Assembly: GCA_965247615.1 (NCBI GenBank)
Contig: OZ252022.1
Coordinates: 2,976,001 to 3,040,000, forward strand
DNA length: 64,000 nt
Source of the DNA: G965197715 sp965247615
GTDB lineage: Bacteria; Chloroflexota; Dehalococcoidia; Lucifugimonadales; UBA1127
Direction of reading: 5' to 3'
Position numbers and translations under genes: made by a program. Positions within the stretch are counted from its first letter, which is position 1, and every line of letters begins with the position of its first letter. Positions 50,282 to 58,040 of this stretch are shown here, piece after piece. The notes under the pieces are model-generated. The model had not been told where the DNA came from and did no database searches. It worked only from the letters and a program-made list of their open reading frames with translations.

Positions 50282-51574
50282 GTGGAACTGCAGACGACGA
50301 CTCCCCCTACCCGGTCGCGACGGCCTTTCTATGGCTGGTGGATCGTCGTCTCCAGCGTGGCGTTCCACGGGATCACCGGCGCTGCGTTCGGCTTCACGTT
50401 CGGACAATACCTGCTGCGGTTCGAGGAGCATTTCGGCTGGAGCAAGTTCGCCATATCGAGCGCATTCTCCGCGTCGCAGCTTGCGGCGGGCGTTCTGAGC
50501 CCGGCCCACGGCTGGCTGATCGACCGATTCAGCCCCCGCTCGGTGGCGCGCGTGGGCGTCCTCGTCATGGGCGGCAGCTTCATGCTGTTGCCCGTCGCAA
50601 ACTCGTTCCCGTTGTTCCTGGCGATCATCTTGATGATGTCGATCGGCATGAACCTGGCCGGCTGGCTCACGCTCACCACGGTCATCACGCGATGGTTCAG
50701 GCGGAAGCGGGCCCTTGCCCTTGGCCTGAGCTCGACGGGCATCGGCATCGCAGGTGTGCTGTCGCTCATCGTCGCCTGGTCGCTCACGACCCACGGCTGG
50801 CAGGCGACGGCGTTCGGCACGGGCGTAGTAATCATCATCAGCAGCATGCCGCTCGCTCAGCTGCTGCGAGGCTACCCGGAGCAACACGGCCTGCTCCCAG
50901 ACGGCGCGCGCGCTTGGACGCCCTCGTCCGCCGACCCAACGCCCAGAGATCCGGACGTCGACGACTTCACCGTGGGCGAGGCGATGCGGGACCGCTCCTT
51001 CTGGTACGTCTCCTTCGGCCACGGTGTTGCGCTGATTGCCGTGTTCACGGTGCTGGTCCACCTCGTGCCGCACCTGGTCGAAGGACTCGGCTGGAGCGAG
51101 ACCTCCGCCCAAGCGATGCTCACCCTCGTTACCGTCACGAGCATCGTCGGGCAGGTCGGCGGCGGGTTCATCGGCGACCGCTACAACAAGACGCGCATCG
51201 CCGCGTTCTGCATGTTGGGCCACGCAATCGGAATGGGTATACTTGTCGTAGCGCCTAACGGTTTCGTCATCGCCCTCGCCGCGCTGATTCACGGCCTGGC
51301 GTGGGGGACGCGCGGTCCGCTGATGATGGCGATTCGCGCCGATTTCTACGGGCGGCGGCACTTCGGGAAGATTGCGGGATATTCGAACGTCATGGTCATG
51401 CTCGGGCCCCTCATCGGCCCCACCTTCGCCGGTGCCATGAGCGACCGCTTCGGCGACTACAGCGGAGCGTTCTTGGGGGTTGCGGTCATGGTCGCCATGG
51501 GCTCCGTGTTCTTCTTCTTCGCCCGCAAGCCCCCGGTTCCCGCGCGGCTCCGGCCAAGGACGGCAAACGCGTGA
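50282..51574 (+). CDS. MFS transporter
   Basis: 430 residues from GTG 50282, the first plausible start before RRPFYGWWIVVSSVAFHGI; the ribosome site is weak (CGAGG two bases away). It has twelve membrane helices, with the MCT-like N terminus FYGWW, the helix-2/3 loop AHGWLIDRFSPRSVARVGV near 79-97, WFRRKRALALGLSSTGIG near 137-154 and a second-half GDRYNKTRIAAF. It is probably a carboxylate or small-metabolite transporter. It is divergent from the VOC gene, with repeats in between. It is a likely distant paralogue of the protein at 47995. Confidence 0.85.
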   Translation: MELQTTTPPTRSRRPFYGWWIVVSSVAFHGITGAAFGFTFGQYLLRFEEHFGWSKFAISSAFSASQLAAGVLSPAHGWLIDRFSPRSVARVGVLVMGGSFMLLPVANSFPLFLAIILMMSIGMNLAGWLTLTTVITRWFRRKRALALGLSSTGIGIAGVLSLIVAWSLTTHGWQATAFGTGVVIIISSMPLAQLLRGYPEQHGLLPDGARAWTPSSADPTPRDPDVDDFTVGEAMRDRSFWYVSFGHGVALIAVFTVLVHLVPHLVEGLGWSETSAQAMLTLVTVTSIVGQVGGGFIGDRYNKTRIAAFCMLGHAIGMGILVVAPNGFVIALAALIHGLAWGTRGPLMMAIRADFYGRRHFGKIAGYSNVMVMLGPLIGPTFAGAMSDRFGDYSGAFLGVAVMVAMGSVFFFFARKPPVPARLRPRTANA

Positions 51575-51759
51575 CGCTGTCTCGCGTATGGGCAGGGGTG
51601 CGATGGGTGTCCCAGGTCCCGCCTGTCCCATTCTCTGTACCAGTCGTAATGTTAGTGTCGCAGGTCATTGAACCCCTGCCGAGGCTACCAAGGCACAGCC
51701 CCCGGAGCCAGGTTGGTCCGGCTCCAAGACCTGGGCTAGGAGGCGTTCTACTCGGCACA

Positions 51760-51990
51760 CGTCGATGAGGTTCACATCAAGGCCGTGCTGCAGGCGGTGT
51801 TGAGGCCTGTGGCGTTGGCCGAGGCCTGCAGCGCGCGACTCTCGTGCCACAGCCGCAGAACGGGTCCAGCACCCCGTCGCCGTAGTTGCTGCTTGCCTGG
51901 AGATCCGCCCGGCTTTCGTCGGCTCAGAGGCAAGATAGATTCCTCCGTGCAGTTCCTCTATTTCTGGCTCGGAGCGTGGCCCCTCTCTAA
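51760..51990 (-). pseudogene. frameshifted remnant of a DNA methyltransferase
   Basis: On the minus strand, one frame reads EELHGGIYLASEPTKAG and the next frame continues as DLQASSNYGDGVLDPFCGCGT, together reproducing the region before and including the SAM motif (DPFxGxGT) of N4/N6 DNA methylases. Neither frame continues as a recognisable enzyme. It is decayed, with no ribosome site or complete domain. Confidence 0.5.
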
Positions 51991-52169
51991 GCAGGCCTCC
52001 GCCGCCGCGGGCGCAGCACCAGTTCGCCGCCGCAGTGCGGACAAACACGGCCCATCGTGGCAGCGCACGATGGGCAGAATGTGCACTCGTACGAACAAAT
52101 CAACGCAGCGTCCTCAGGCGTCAATGGCGACCCGCAGCGTTCGCAACGGGCGCGCATCTCAAGTCCCAT
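51987..52169 (-). CDS. DUF1272 small zinc-binding protein
   Basis: 60 residues from ATG 52169, with AAGGAAGGG upstream. The DUF1272 pattern is complete: MRARCERCGSPLTPEDAAL, ICSYECTFCPSCA near 25-37 and VCPHCGGELVLRPRRR near 42-57, seven cysteines in all. The function of the family is unknown. It sits between a methyltransferase remnant and a rhodanese remnant, so it may be the only intact gene in a decaying stretch. Confidence 0.7.
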   Translation of the reverse strand: MGLEMRARCERCGSPLTPEDAALICSYECTFCPSCAATMGRVCPHCGGELVLRPRRRRPA

Positions 52170-52203
52170 GTAACCCTTCCTTCCAACCGGTCCCGGCGCG
52201 CCC

Positions 52204-52316
52204 TTCCTCGCCGTGAGTGGCGTAGCCATCACGCTTCCACCAGTCGAGCCCTCCGATCAGCTCGCGCACCTGGAATCCAAGGGTCAGAAGCTTCAGCGCC
52301 GCCTTCCACCCCACCA
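52204..52316 (-). pseudogene. C-terminal fragment of a rhodanese-domain gene
   Basis: The minus-strand frame reads GWKAALKLLTLGFQVREL and then IGGLDWWKRDGYATHGEE, the usual C-terminal part of a rhodanese domain after its catalytic loop. The loop with the active cysteine and the entire N-terminal part are not found upstream; that DNA is repeat sequence. It is therefore a truncated remnant just upstream of the DUF1272 gene. Confidence 0.55.
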
Positions 52317-52329
52317 TAGACCCCATCAC

Positions 52330-53423
52330 CCTTGAAGTCCACCATAGACACCTACCGACGCAACGCTCCCAACCCACGCCCACATGGCCGTCGCGCCAGC
52401 GACCGCGCAGCGACCCATCCACCCCAGCCCACCCCAGCCGTCATTCCCGCGAAAGCGGGAATCCACAGGGCGGGGCGGCGCAGCGCATCCCTCACCCCGG
52501 CCCCCTGTGCCACCCGCCTCTTGTCAAGACAGCATATACGTTCTATTCTTACGTACATCAACCGCCGATGAAGGCGGCCAGGAAGGTGGGACACCGTAGA
52601 CAACCGGTCCAATGTGGCCACCCCGCAACCCTCCCCCCACATGGCCGTCGCGCCAGCGACCCGGCGCGATGTGGCGGCGCACGGGCCGTCAGCGGGCAGC
52701 GGCGGGGGAGCGGAGGCGCGGGCGCCGTACCGGCGCCGACGTGCCCACTCTCACCAGCCCGGACTTTGTTCTGACAAGTGGGGCGCAAGTTGCCCCGACG
52801 TGTGGAGCCGTGGCCGGCGGGCCTCGGCCGCCGTCGGAGGGATGGCGGTCCTGGTCCTACGAAGCCGGTCCGGCCGCTGACACCGCCTCGGCGTGGAGCG
52901 TCCTCCCGTACATGCGACCGCCCGCAGCGGCCCCGCAACCCTCCCCTACAAGGCCGTCGCGCCAGCGACCCCGCGAAGGCGGGAATCCACCGGGAGGGGC
53001 GGCGTCCCTCCCCCCACATGGCCGTCGCGCCAGCGACCCCCGCGAGGAAAGGAGGCCCCCATGCCCGCAGGTGGACGCAGACACGGCCCTGCTGGAGGTC
53101 ATGCAGCGTGCCCCCACCAGGAGTAACCCCCTCTTCGCCTATCTGCGGAAGACACCCCCTGGGCCAACCGGCCCGGCAAGGGACCCAGACCGAAGTCAAT
53201 CAAAGGAGGACCATCCAACAGCCTCGGCAAGGGCGCCCCCGCCAGGAAACAATTGCTGTTTTACCCCCCGGCCAGCTTCAAAAGACGACAAAAAAACACA
53301 AAGCAATCTTACACAGGGGGATTAATCATACGGCACTTCTGCTCACCGGGGCGGCCAAGCTCTCCAACGGCGCGCCCCGCAACCCTCCCCCACATGGCCG
53401 TCGCGCCAGCGACCGCCAGCGAC
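52330..53423 (+). repeat. 1.1-kb gene-poor region dense in GC-rich repeat units
   Basis: GC-rich units ending GCCGTCGCGCCAGCGACC occur near 52382-52404, 52626-52662, 52932-52970, 53012-53038 and 53383-53423. The palindrome ATTCCCGCGAAAGCGGGAAT is at 52443-52462, and its right half follows the unit at 52970. All copies have the same orientation. Between 53040 and 53330 there is less repetitive DNA with A-rich runs (near 53285-53300) but no recognisable gene. Frames across the region only translate repeats. Confidence 0.7.
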
Positions 53424-54785
53424 CTAGAGCACCTTGACCCGCAGCCACCGGCCGTGGACGAAGTAGATCGCGTAGAGGAGAAAGCGCACCGTCATGGCGC
53501 CCGCCGTGGCGATGGCGATGCCGTACTGCCCCAAGACGGTCCATTGCGAGAGGGCGTAGGCCGCGGGAATCTCCAGGATCCACTCAACCACCAGGTTCAC
53601 CACCATCGGCGCCATGGTGTCGCCCGCCACGCTGAAGGACTGCTGGTAGACCATGCTCGTGCCCATGGCCAGCCCGCCAATGGCCTGGATACGGAGCCAG
53701 ATGGCTCCAACCTCCACGAACTCCGGGTCGTTGTTGAAGACGGCGATGAAGACGGCAGGGAAGGCGAAGAGGAAGATGGCCACCACGCCCCGGATGGCCG
53801 TGACGTAGGCTGCGGCCCATCGAACGGTGCTCTTGGCCCGTTCCGGCCTCCCGGCGCCCAGGTTCTGGCCCACCAGGACCCCAGAAGCCCGTCCCAAGCC
53901 CATGCTCCCCAGGCTCGTGAAGTGCTCAAGGTGCCGGGTGATGGTGAAGGCGGCCAGGGCCGCGTCGCCGAAGGGGGTGACCAGCCGGATCAGGATCAGC
54001 TGCGCGAAGACCCGCTCCATCATCGCCACGGAGGCCGGCCCGCCAATCTTGACCATGCGCAGCATGAGGGGAAAGTCCAGACGGTAGCCCTGCAGGGTCA
54101 GGTGGAGTTGAGAGCTGCCGGTGAAGAGGGCGTAGAGGTTCCAGATCATGCCCAGGGAGTGCGCGACCACGCTGGCCACGGCCGCGCCGGCAATGCCCAT
54201 CTCGGGAACGCCAAGCCAGCCAAAGATGAGGAAGGGGCTGAGGACCAGGTGGACGACCCGCGACAGCATGGTCGCCTTCATGGGCGTCATGGAGTCCCCC
54301 GAGGCCTGGAGGGCGGAGCCCGTGGACATGCGGAAGTTCATGGCCGCGGCGCCCACGAACTGGATTCGCAGGTAGAGGGACACCTCCGCGACGACGGCGT
54401 CGCTCACGCCAACGATGTGCAGCAGGCTGTCGGCAAGGAAGAGGCCGATGAAGACCAGGATCATGGCGAAGATGGCGGTGAGGGTAAACCCCTGGAGGGC
54501 CACGTGGTTCGCCAGGTCGATACGGCCCGCGCCCACCGCCCGGGAGATCATGGCCTGCATGCCCATGTCCAGGCCCATGCGGCCGGTCATGATGAGCCGC
54601 GAGTAGGACTGGGCTACGCCCAGGCCGCCGATGGCGCGAAAGCCGACGGCGTGGCCCACCCAGAAGAGGTCCGCTGTCTGGTCCAGGGAGTTGAGGGCCC
54701 CCTCCACCATCTGGGGCCAGGAGAGGGTCCAGAGATTCTTACGGACGCTTCCTTCCGTGAGATTCCGGTCCCTGTGGGCCGCCAC
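53424..54785 (-). CDS. MATE family efflux transporter
   Basis: 453 residues from GTG 54785 (GAGG seven bases upstream), the usual MATE length; an ATG at 54977 would add 64 proline- and arginine-rich residues without resemblance. Twelve hydrophobic helices form two MatE repeats: SWPQMVEGALNSLDQTADLFWVGH near 22-45 in the first and IGGPASVAMMERVFAQLILIR in the second, plus GASGVLVGQNLGAG-like RASGVLVGQNLGAGRPE. It exports cationic compounds with Na+ or H+. Upstream bases 54786-55112 hold nothing recognisable. Confidence 0.9.
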   Translation of the reverse strand: MAAHRDRNLTEGSVRKNLWTLSWPQMVEGALNSLDQTADLFWVGHAVGFRAIGGLGVAQSYSRLIMTGRMGLDMGMQAMISRAVGAGRIDLANHVALQGFTLTAIFAMILVFIGLFLADSLLHIVGVSDAVVAEVSLYLRIQFVGAAAMNFRMSTGSALQASGDSMTPMKATMLSRVVHLVLSPFLIFGWLGVPEMGIAGAAVASVVAHSLGMIWNLYALFTGSSQLHLTLQGYRLDFPLMLRMVKIGGPASVAMMERVFAQLILIRLVTPFGDAALAAFTITRHLEHFTSLGSMGLGRASGVLVGQNLGAGRPERAKSTVRWAAAYVTAIRGVVAIFLFAFPAVFIAVFNNDPEFVEVGAIWLRIQAIGGLAMGTSMVYQQSFSVAGDTMAPMVVNLVVEWILEIPAAYALSQWTVLGQYGIAIATAGAMTVRFLLYAIYFVHGRWLRVKVL

Positions 54786-55112
54786 GCGGCCGCCTCTGCC
54801 CCTCCGCCCTCCTTCTCCAACACGGACATTGAGAATGTCTTCGGCAGATGCGGGAGACGCCGGCCGCTGTTGACTCGAAGGAGTATCGGCTCCGGGCGGA
54901 GCCTCTTTCTCATCGGACAAGAGGCATCCAGTCCTTTCAATGAGGGCGCGGGCCCTGGTGGGGACACGAGGAAGCACGCCGCCCGGACGCTATGGCGAGC
55001 GGGGCTTGCTGAAGCGGAGACTACCGCTATACCCAGGGCATGTCAACCGCGATGGGGAAGCGCGGCGAGGGCCGCCGCACCAACGGCCGCGGGGGAACAG
55101 CGCCGCAAGGTG

Positions 55113-55544
55113 CTAGGGCGAACGAAGCGGCAGCGTGAAGACCGCCCTGCCCGTGATCCGGCGGCCCTGCCCCTGGGAATCCGCGTACAGGTCCGCCTCG
55201 ATGGTGCCCGCGCCGTCGTCCATGCGCTTGTCCGTGACCAGGCCGTGAAGCGTCAGCGGCATGTTGTGGAACACGGGCTGGCGGAAGATGACGTCAAGCA
55301 GCTTCAACTCCACGCCGTCGGACCAGTCCGTGAGGAGCTTGGAGAGGTGCGCCATCGTCATGACGCCTGGAACGATGGCGCCTTCAAGGCCCATTTGCCT
55401 GGCCTGCTCGTCCGACGTGAAGCGCGCGTCAAGCCCCTCCTCCCGCCAGTAGCCGACGAAGTCGACGACGCGGTCCGTTGGGATGACGACGTCCACGGGT
55501 CCCACCGCGTCGCCTATCTCAAGCTCCTCATAGTAGTGCTGCAT
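55113..55544 (-). CDS. MaoC-like hotdog dehydratase
   Basis: 143 residues, ATG 55544. It has the hotdog-fold MaoC pattern: YYEELEIGDAVGPVDVVIPTD near 4-24, with the central helix in MGLEGAIVPGVMTMAHLSKLLTDW near 51-74, and VIFRQPVFHNMPLTLHGLV near 85-103. The hydratase D/H pair in its usual GxxxxVxHG form is not obvious (IVPGVM instead), so activity may depend on its partner. It is preceded by the gene at 55558 with 13 bases between, so the two probably form a heteromeric enoyl-CoA hydratase-like complex. Confidence 0.8.
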   Translation of the reverse strand: MQHYYEELEIGDAVGPVDVVIPTDRVVDFVGYWREEGLDARFTSDEQARQMGLEGAIVPGVMTMAHLSKLLTDWSDGVELKLLDVIFRQPVFHNMPLTLHGLVTDKRMDDGAGTIEADLYADSQGQGRRITGRAVFTLPLRSP

Positions 55545-55557
55545 TGGTTCACGCTGC

Positions 55558-56013
55558 CTATGGCCGGCTCATGAAGGACTCCCGCACGCTGGCCACGGTG
55601 ACTTCCTCCTGATTGACAAAGCTGGTTTCCCACACCATGAAGGCCATGGTCCCGGTCCTGCCTGTCTTGGCGTACACCTCCGCGAGCTGCGTGTACGCAG
55701 TGAGCACGTCGCCGGCGCAGACAGGCTGGTGGACCTCCAGGGTCTGTCCTGCGTGAAGCCGGGTCCCCTTGAAGCTGAGTCTGGCGTCCGGCTTGATGAG
55801 CCGGCGGACGTAGAGGTTGACCATGGTGGGGGGCGCCACCAGGCCTCGGTAGCCCCGGCGCCTGGCCTCCTCAAGGTCTCGGTAGATCGGGTTGGTCTCT
55901 TCAACCATGCCGCAGAAGTCGTGGATGGTGCCCTCGGTGACCGGGAAACGCCCGGACACGGCTTCGACGCCCAGCAGGGCGCGGTCGAACTCCAGCTTGC
56001 GTTCAGTTGTCAT
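55558..56013 (-). CDS. FAS1-like dehydratase / MaoC N-terminal hotdog protein
   Basis: 151 residues from ATG 56013; a GTG at 56031 would add six residues, and neither start has a clear ribosome site. The N-terminal MaoC/FAS1-like hotdog is recognised from FPVTEGTIHDFCGMVEETNPIYRD near 24-47, GYRGLVAPPTMVNLY near 55-69 (AxPTM helix) and LHAGQTLEVHQPVCAGDVLTA near 86-106. In split hydratases this half pairs with a MaoC subunit, here encoded directly downstream. It is likely to act on a CoA thioester. Confidence 0.82.
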   Translation of the reverse strand: MTTERKLEFDRALLGVEAVSGRFPVTEGTIHDFCGMVEETNPIYRDLEEARRRGYRGLVAPPTMVNLYVRRLIKPDARLSFKGTRLHAGQTLEVHQPVCAGDVLTAYTQLAEVYAKTGRTGTMAFMVWETSFVNQEEVTVASVRESFMSRP

Positions 56014-56062
56014 TTCGTTCCGGACACTCACTGATTCACGGGATTGCCTGGCGCCGACCCGC

Positions 56063-56722
56063 CTATGCCGAGCCGGCCGCTGCGGTCTCCTGCAGAGAAA
56101 CGGGCCGGAACCCGCCGTCCCGCAGGGCCTCCACCAAGTCTGCTTCGTGGCGGATGGGAGCGTCGAACTCCGTCATGCAGGACGCAATGGCGCTGGTGAA
56201 GTGGGCGTCGCTGCTGCCGATGCCCCGCAGCCCGCGTTGCGCGGCCAGCGCCGCCGCCCGTTGGTTCTCGCCCGGACGGCTGCCATGGTTGAGGACCTCC
56301 ACCACGTCGAAGCTGTTCAGCTCCGCGCCCCGGTCCAGGAACTCGGCGAGGCCAATGCCCGCCCTCCCCGGGTGGGCGGGCACGGCAAAGGCGCCGCACC
56401 GCCGTGCCTCGTCGATGACCGCCTGGGTGTCCAGCGTGACGTCGGCGAAGTCGAAGGCGCCGCGGAGCTGGTCGTTGACGCCGTAGACCAGGACGTGGCC
56501 GTACCGCGTATCAAGCTCCGATCCCTTCAGCACCAGCACTCCGTACTCGCGGGCCAGGGAAGAGTAGTCCAAGTCGCGGTCGAACTTCCGGTGCTCCGTC
56601 AGCACGATGCCGTCCACGCGGTACCCCTTGCGGCGGAGGGAGTGGATCCACTTGAGGTACTGCTCCACGGTTGCGCGGGCGTCGTCGGAGGAGACGGAGT
56701 GAGTATGCATGTCCAGGTACAA
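56063..56722 (-). CDS. PHP domain metal-dependent phosphoesterase
   Basis: 219 residues from TTG 56722 (GGAG eight bases upstream; a promoter -10 lies at 56775-56780). ATG 56710 would start directly at MHTHS. PHP motifs are in order: LDMHTHSVSSDD near 4-15 (H-x-H and Asp), GIVLTEHRKFD near 38-48, KGSELDTRYGHVLVYGV near 67-83 (E and GH), VPAHPGR near 112, and GSSDAHF near 171-177 (final D-x-H). It is a phosphatase or nuclease-like hydrolase on small phosphates. It is the first gene of a minus-strand run with the two hotdog genes. Confidence 0.82.
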   Translation of the reverse strand: MYLDMHTHSVSSDDARATVEQYLKWIHSLRRKGYRVDGIVLTEHRKFDRDLDYSSLAREYGVLVLKGSELDTRYGHVLVYGVNDQLRGAFDFADVTLDTQAVIDEARRCGAFAVPAHPGRAGIGLAEFLDRGAELNSFDVVEVLNHGSRPGENQRAAALAAQRGLRGIGSSDAHFTSAIASCMTEFDAPIRHEADLVEALRDGGFRPVSLQETAAAGSA

Positions 56723-56774
56723 GGGCGCCGCTCCAGTTGGGTCCGGGCCTTCTATCGCGCTACAGGCTTGCGCT

Positions 56775-56804
56775 ATTATACAGGTGCTCGGCTTGAGGCC
56801 ACAA
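56775..56804 (-). promoter_or_regulatory. promoter for the PHP/hotdog gene run
   Basis: On the minus strand TTGTGG (56804-56799) and a perfect TATAAT (56780-56775) are 18 bases apart. The predicted start near 56768 gives a leader of about 46 bases to TTG 56722. Confidence 0.6.
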
Positions 56805-56908
56805 CGCCGCGCGGCCCGTGAACGGACGAGGGACAATGCTCAGCGGGGCCGGCGCTTCCGTACAAGTTGCAGGGCCCGCAGCCGCTGCGGCCCTGGTTTG
56901 GATAGCAT

Positions 56909-57172
56909 ATGCAGGACATGCAGTTTATTCGACGAATGCAGCAGCGCATCGAGGAGAGCGCGGGCAGGGCCATCGATCTGGAGATCAGCGAAGAGGACGC
57001 CGCCGAAATCGAGGTTGAGCTCGCAGGTGAGAGACCCCGCGTCGTCATTGGAGCGGACGCCCTCAAGTACCCCGGCCTGGCCCGGATGTTCATGCAGTAC
57101 GCCATCCTGTGCCTGCGCCAGGAGCGAAGAGTGCCGACCTTCGAGTTCCTGCTCTTCCTCCGCCGCAACTAG
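56909..57172 (+). CDS. small conserved-looking protein of unknown function
   Basis: 87 residues from ATG 56909 (ATG 56918 is also possible); no strong ribosome site is visible. Acidic N-terminal helix-like stretch (IEESAGRAIDLEISEEDAAEIEVEL in parts near 13-38), then a strand PRVVIGADALKYPGLARM near 43-60 and a cationic amphipathic end RQERRVPTFEFLLFLRR. I do not recognise a family. The next small gene is on the same strand 62 bases on. Third-position GC bias is that of coding DNA. Confidence 0.5.
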   Translation: MQDMQFIRRMQQRIEESAGRAIDLEISEEDAAEIEVELAGERPRVVIGADALKYPGLARMFMQYAILCLRQERRVPTFEFLLFLRRN

Positions 57173-57234
57173 GGCTCGGACGAATGGCCCCGCCGCCCAG
57201 AATCCACCAATACGCTGCTTACGGAGAGGGATGA

Positions 57235-57522
57235 ATGGCAGACTATGGGGTCACGGTCAAACAGGACACGGGGGGCACCCGCGTGGAGCTCCAGTGCGAG
57301 CACCAGAACGGACTTCTCTACGCGGCGCCCGCGGAGGCTTCGTGGGTCTGCTCGGAAGAGCTGCGGCACGCCCACGCCCTTGCCGGGTTCTTGGGCGAAC
57401 TGGTCAAGCTCCAAGACCCGCGAGTGCACGGGCTGATGCAGCGCTGGGGGCTCTACTTCCGGTCCCGGCCCCTCGCCGCCGAGGTCCAAAGCGGGGATGC
57501 GCCGGGGCCGCACGGCCAATGA
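57235..57522 (+). CDS. small protein of unknown function
   Basis: 95 residues, ATG 57235 with GGAGAGGG five bases upstream, so translation is likely. It contains two cysteines (LQCEHQN near 19-25 and WVCSEELRHAHAL near 37-49) and a helix-rich middle AHALAGFLGELVKLQDPRVHG. No recognised family, signal peptide or membrane segment. It may be co-transcribed with the gene at 56909. Confidence 0.5.
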   Translation: MADYGVTVKQDTGGTRVELQCEHQNGLLYAAPAEASWVCSEELRHAHALAGFLGELVKLQDPRVHGLMQRWGLYFRSRPLAAEVQSGDAPGPHGQ

Positions 57523-57591
57523 GGTAGTCCGGTCCTCACGAAGCCGCGCGCAGAGGAGCGTCCCCCCGCCATGCTGTTGCCGTGGGAGAGG

Positions 57592-57852
57592 TTAGTCCTC
57601 GCTGCTGTCGGCGGAGTCGGCGTCGGCATCGGCGGTGCGGAACCGCGCACCGGAGGTCACCTGGTTCAGGTAGACGTCGTCCTCCCAGTAGGGAGTGTTC
57701 TCCAGATAGTTCTTGAACTCCCGCTCCTGGCCGCACCGCTTGCAGGCGCCGCGGCTGACGGGGCCGGATGGAGTTTCAATGACCCAGTGGTGGGTGCACT
57801 CCGCCTCTAGGGTAGCTGCCCCCTGGGCATTCAGGATCCGCTCTTCGCTCAT
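57592..57852 (-). CDS. small zinc-ribbon-like protein
   Basis: 86 residues, ATG 57852. A Cys-His cluster CTHHWVIETPSGPVSRGACKRCG near 19-41 can form a treble-clef or ribbon zinc site, followed by EFKNYLENTPYWEDDVYL. The C terminus is Asp/Ser-rich. Similar short proteins are, to my knowledge, common in Dehalococcoidia genomes, without known function. A clear promoter (TTGACA, 17 bases, TACTGT) reads into it from 57937, next to the divergent promoter of the SufR-like gene. Confidence 0.65.
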   Translation of the reverse strand: MSEERILNAQGAATLEAECTHHWVIETPSGPVSRGACKRCGQEREFKNYLENTPYWEDDVYLNQVTSGARFRTADADADSADSSED

Positions 57853-57908
57853 GGCTGCCGGTACCTCGCTTTCTTAAAGAAGCAACCCTCGGTTTGCTCT
57901 GGAAAAGC

Positions 57909-57937
57909 ACAGTAGCATAGGATTTCGTCATTGTCAA
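57909..57937 (-). promoter_or_regulatory. sigma70-type promoter for the small zinc-ribbon-like gene
   Basis: Minus strand TTGACA (57937-57932), 17-base spacer, TACTGT (57914-57909). The leader to ATG 57852 is about 50 bases. It lies in an AT-rich intergenic stretch shared with the divergent promoter at 57984. Confidence 0.75.
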
Positions 57938-57983
57938 GCATCTCGTAGTAAATGTGTATTACTGCACTTATATGCTTTTTAGC

Positions 57984-58012
57984 TTGACAGCGCACCTTTG
58001 CTCCGCTAGACT
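57984..58012 (+). promoter_or_regulatory. sigma70-type promoter for the SufR-like regulator gene
   Basis: TTGACA (57984-57989), 17-base spacer, TAGACT (58007-58012). Transcription would start near 58019, which excludes the open-frame start at 57954 and supports GTG 58041. Confidence 0.75.
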
Positions 58013-58040
58013 GGGTCGAGCATCCAGAGCATCGCCTGTG

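Noticed and set aside
50096..51631. 511-residue minus-strand open frame opposite the MFS gene
   Set aside because: It is highly charged, without domains, and fully antisense to a clear 12-helix transporter.
52330..53423. Several overlapping open frames in the repeat-rich region
   Set aside because: Their sequences only translate the GC-rich units (recurrent PSRQRP or MAVAPAT strings), with no ribosome sites.
22785..53423. Possible CRISPR array because of repeated palindromes
   Set aside because: Copies are kilobases apart, lie in different intergenic regions, have no regular spacers, and no cas genes are present.
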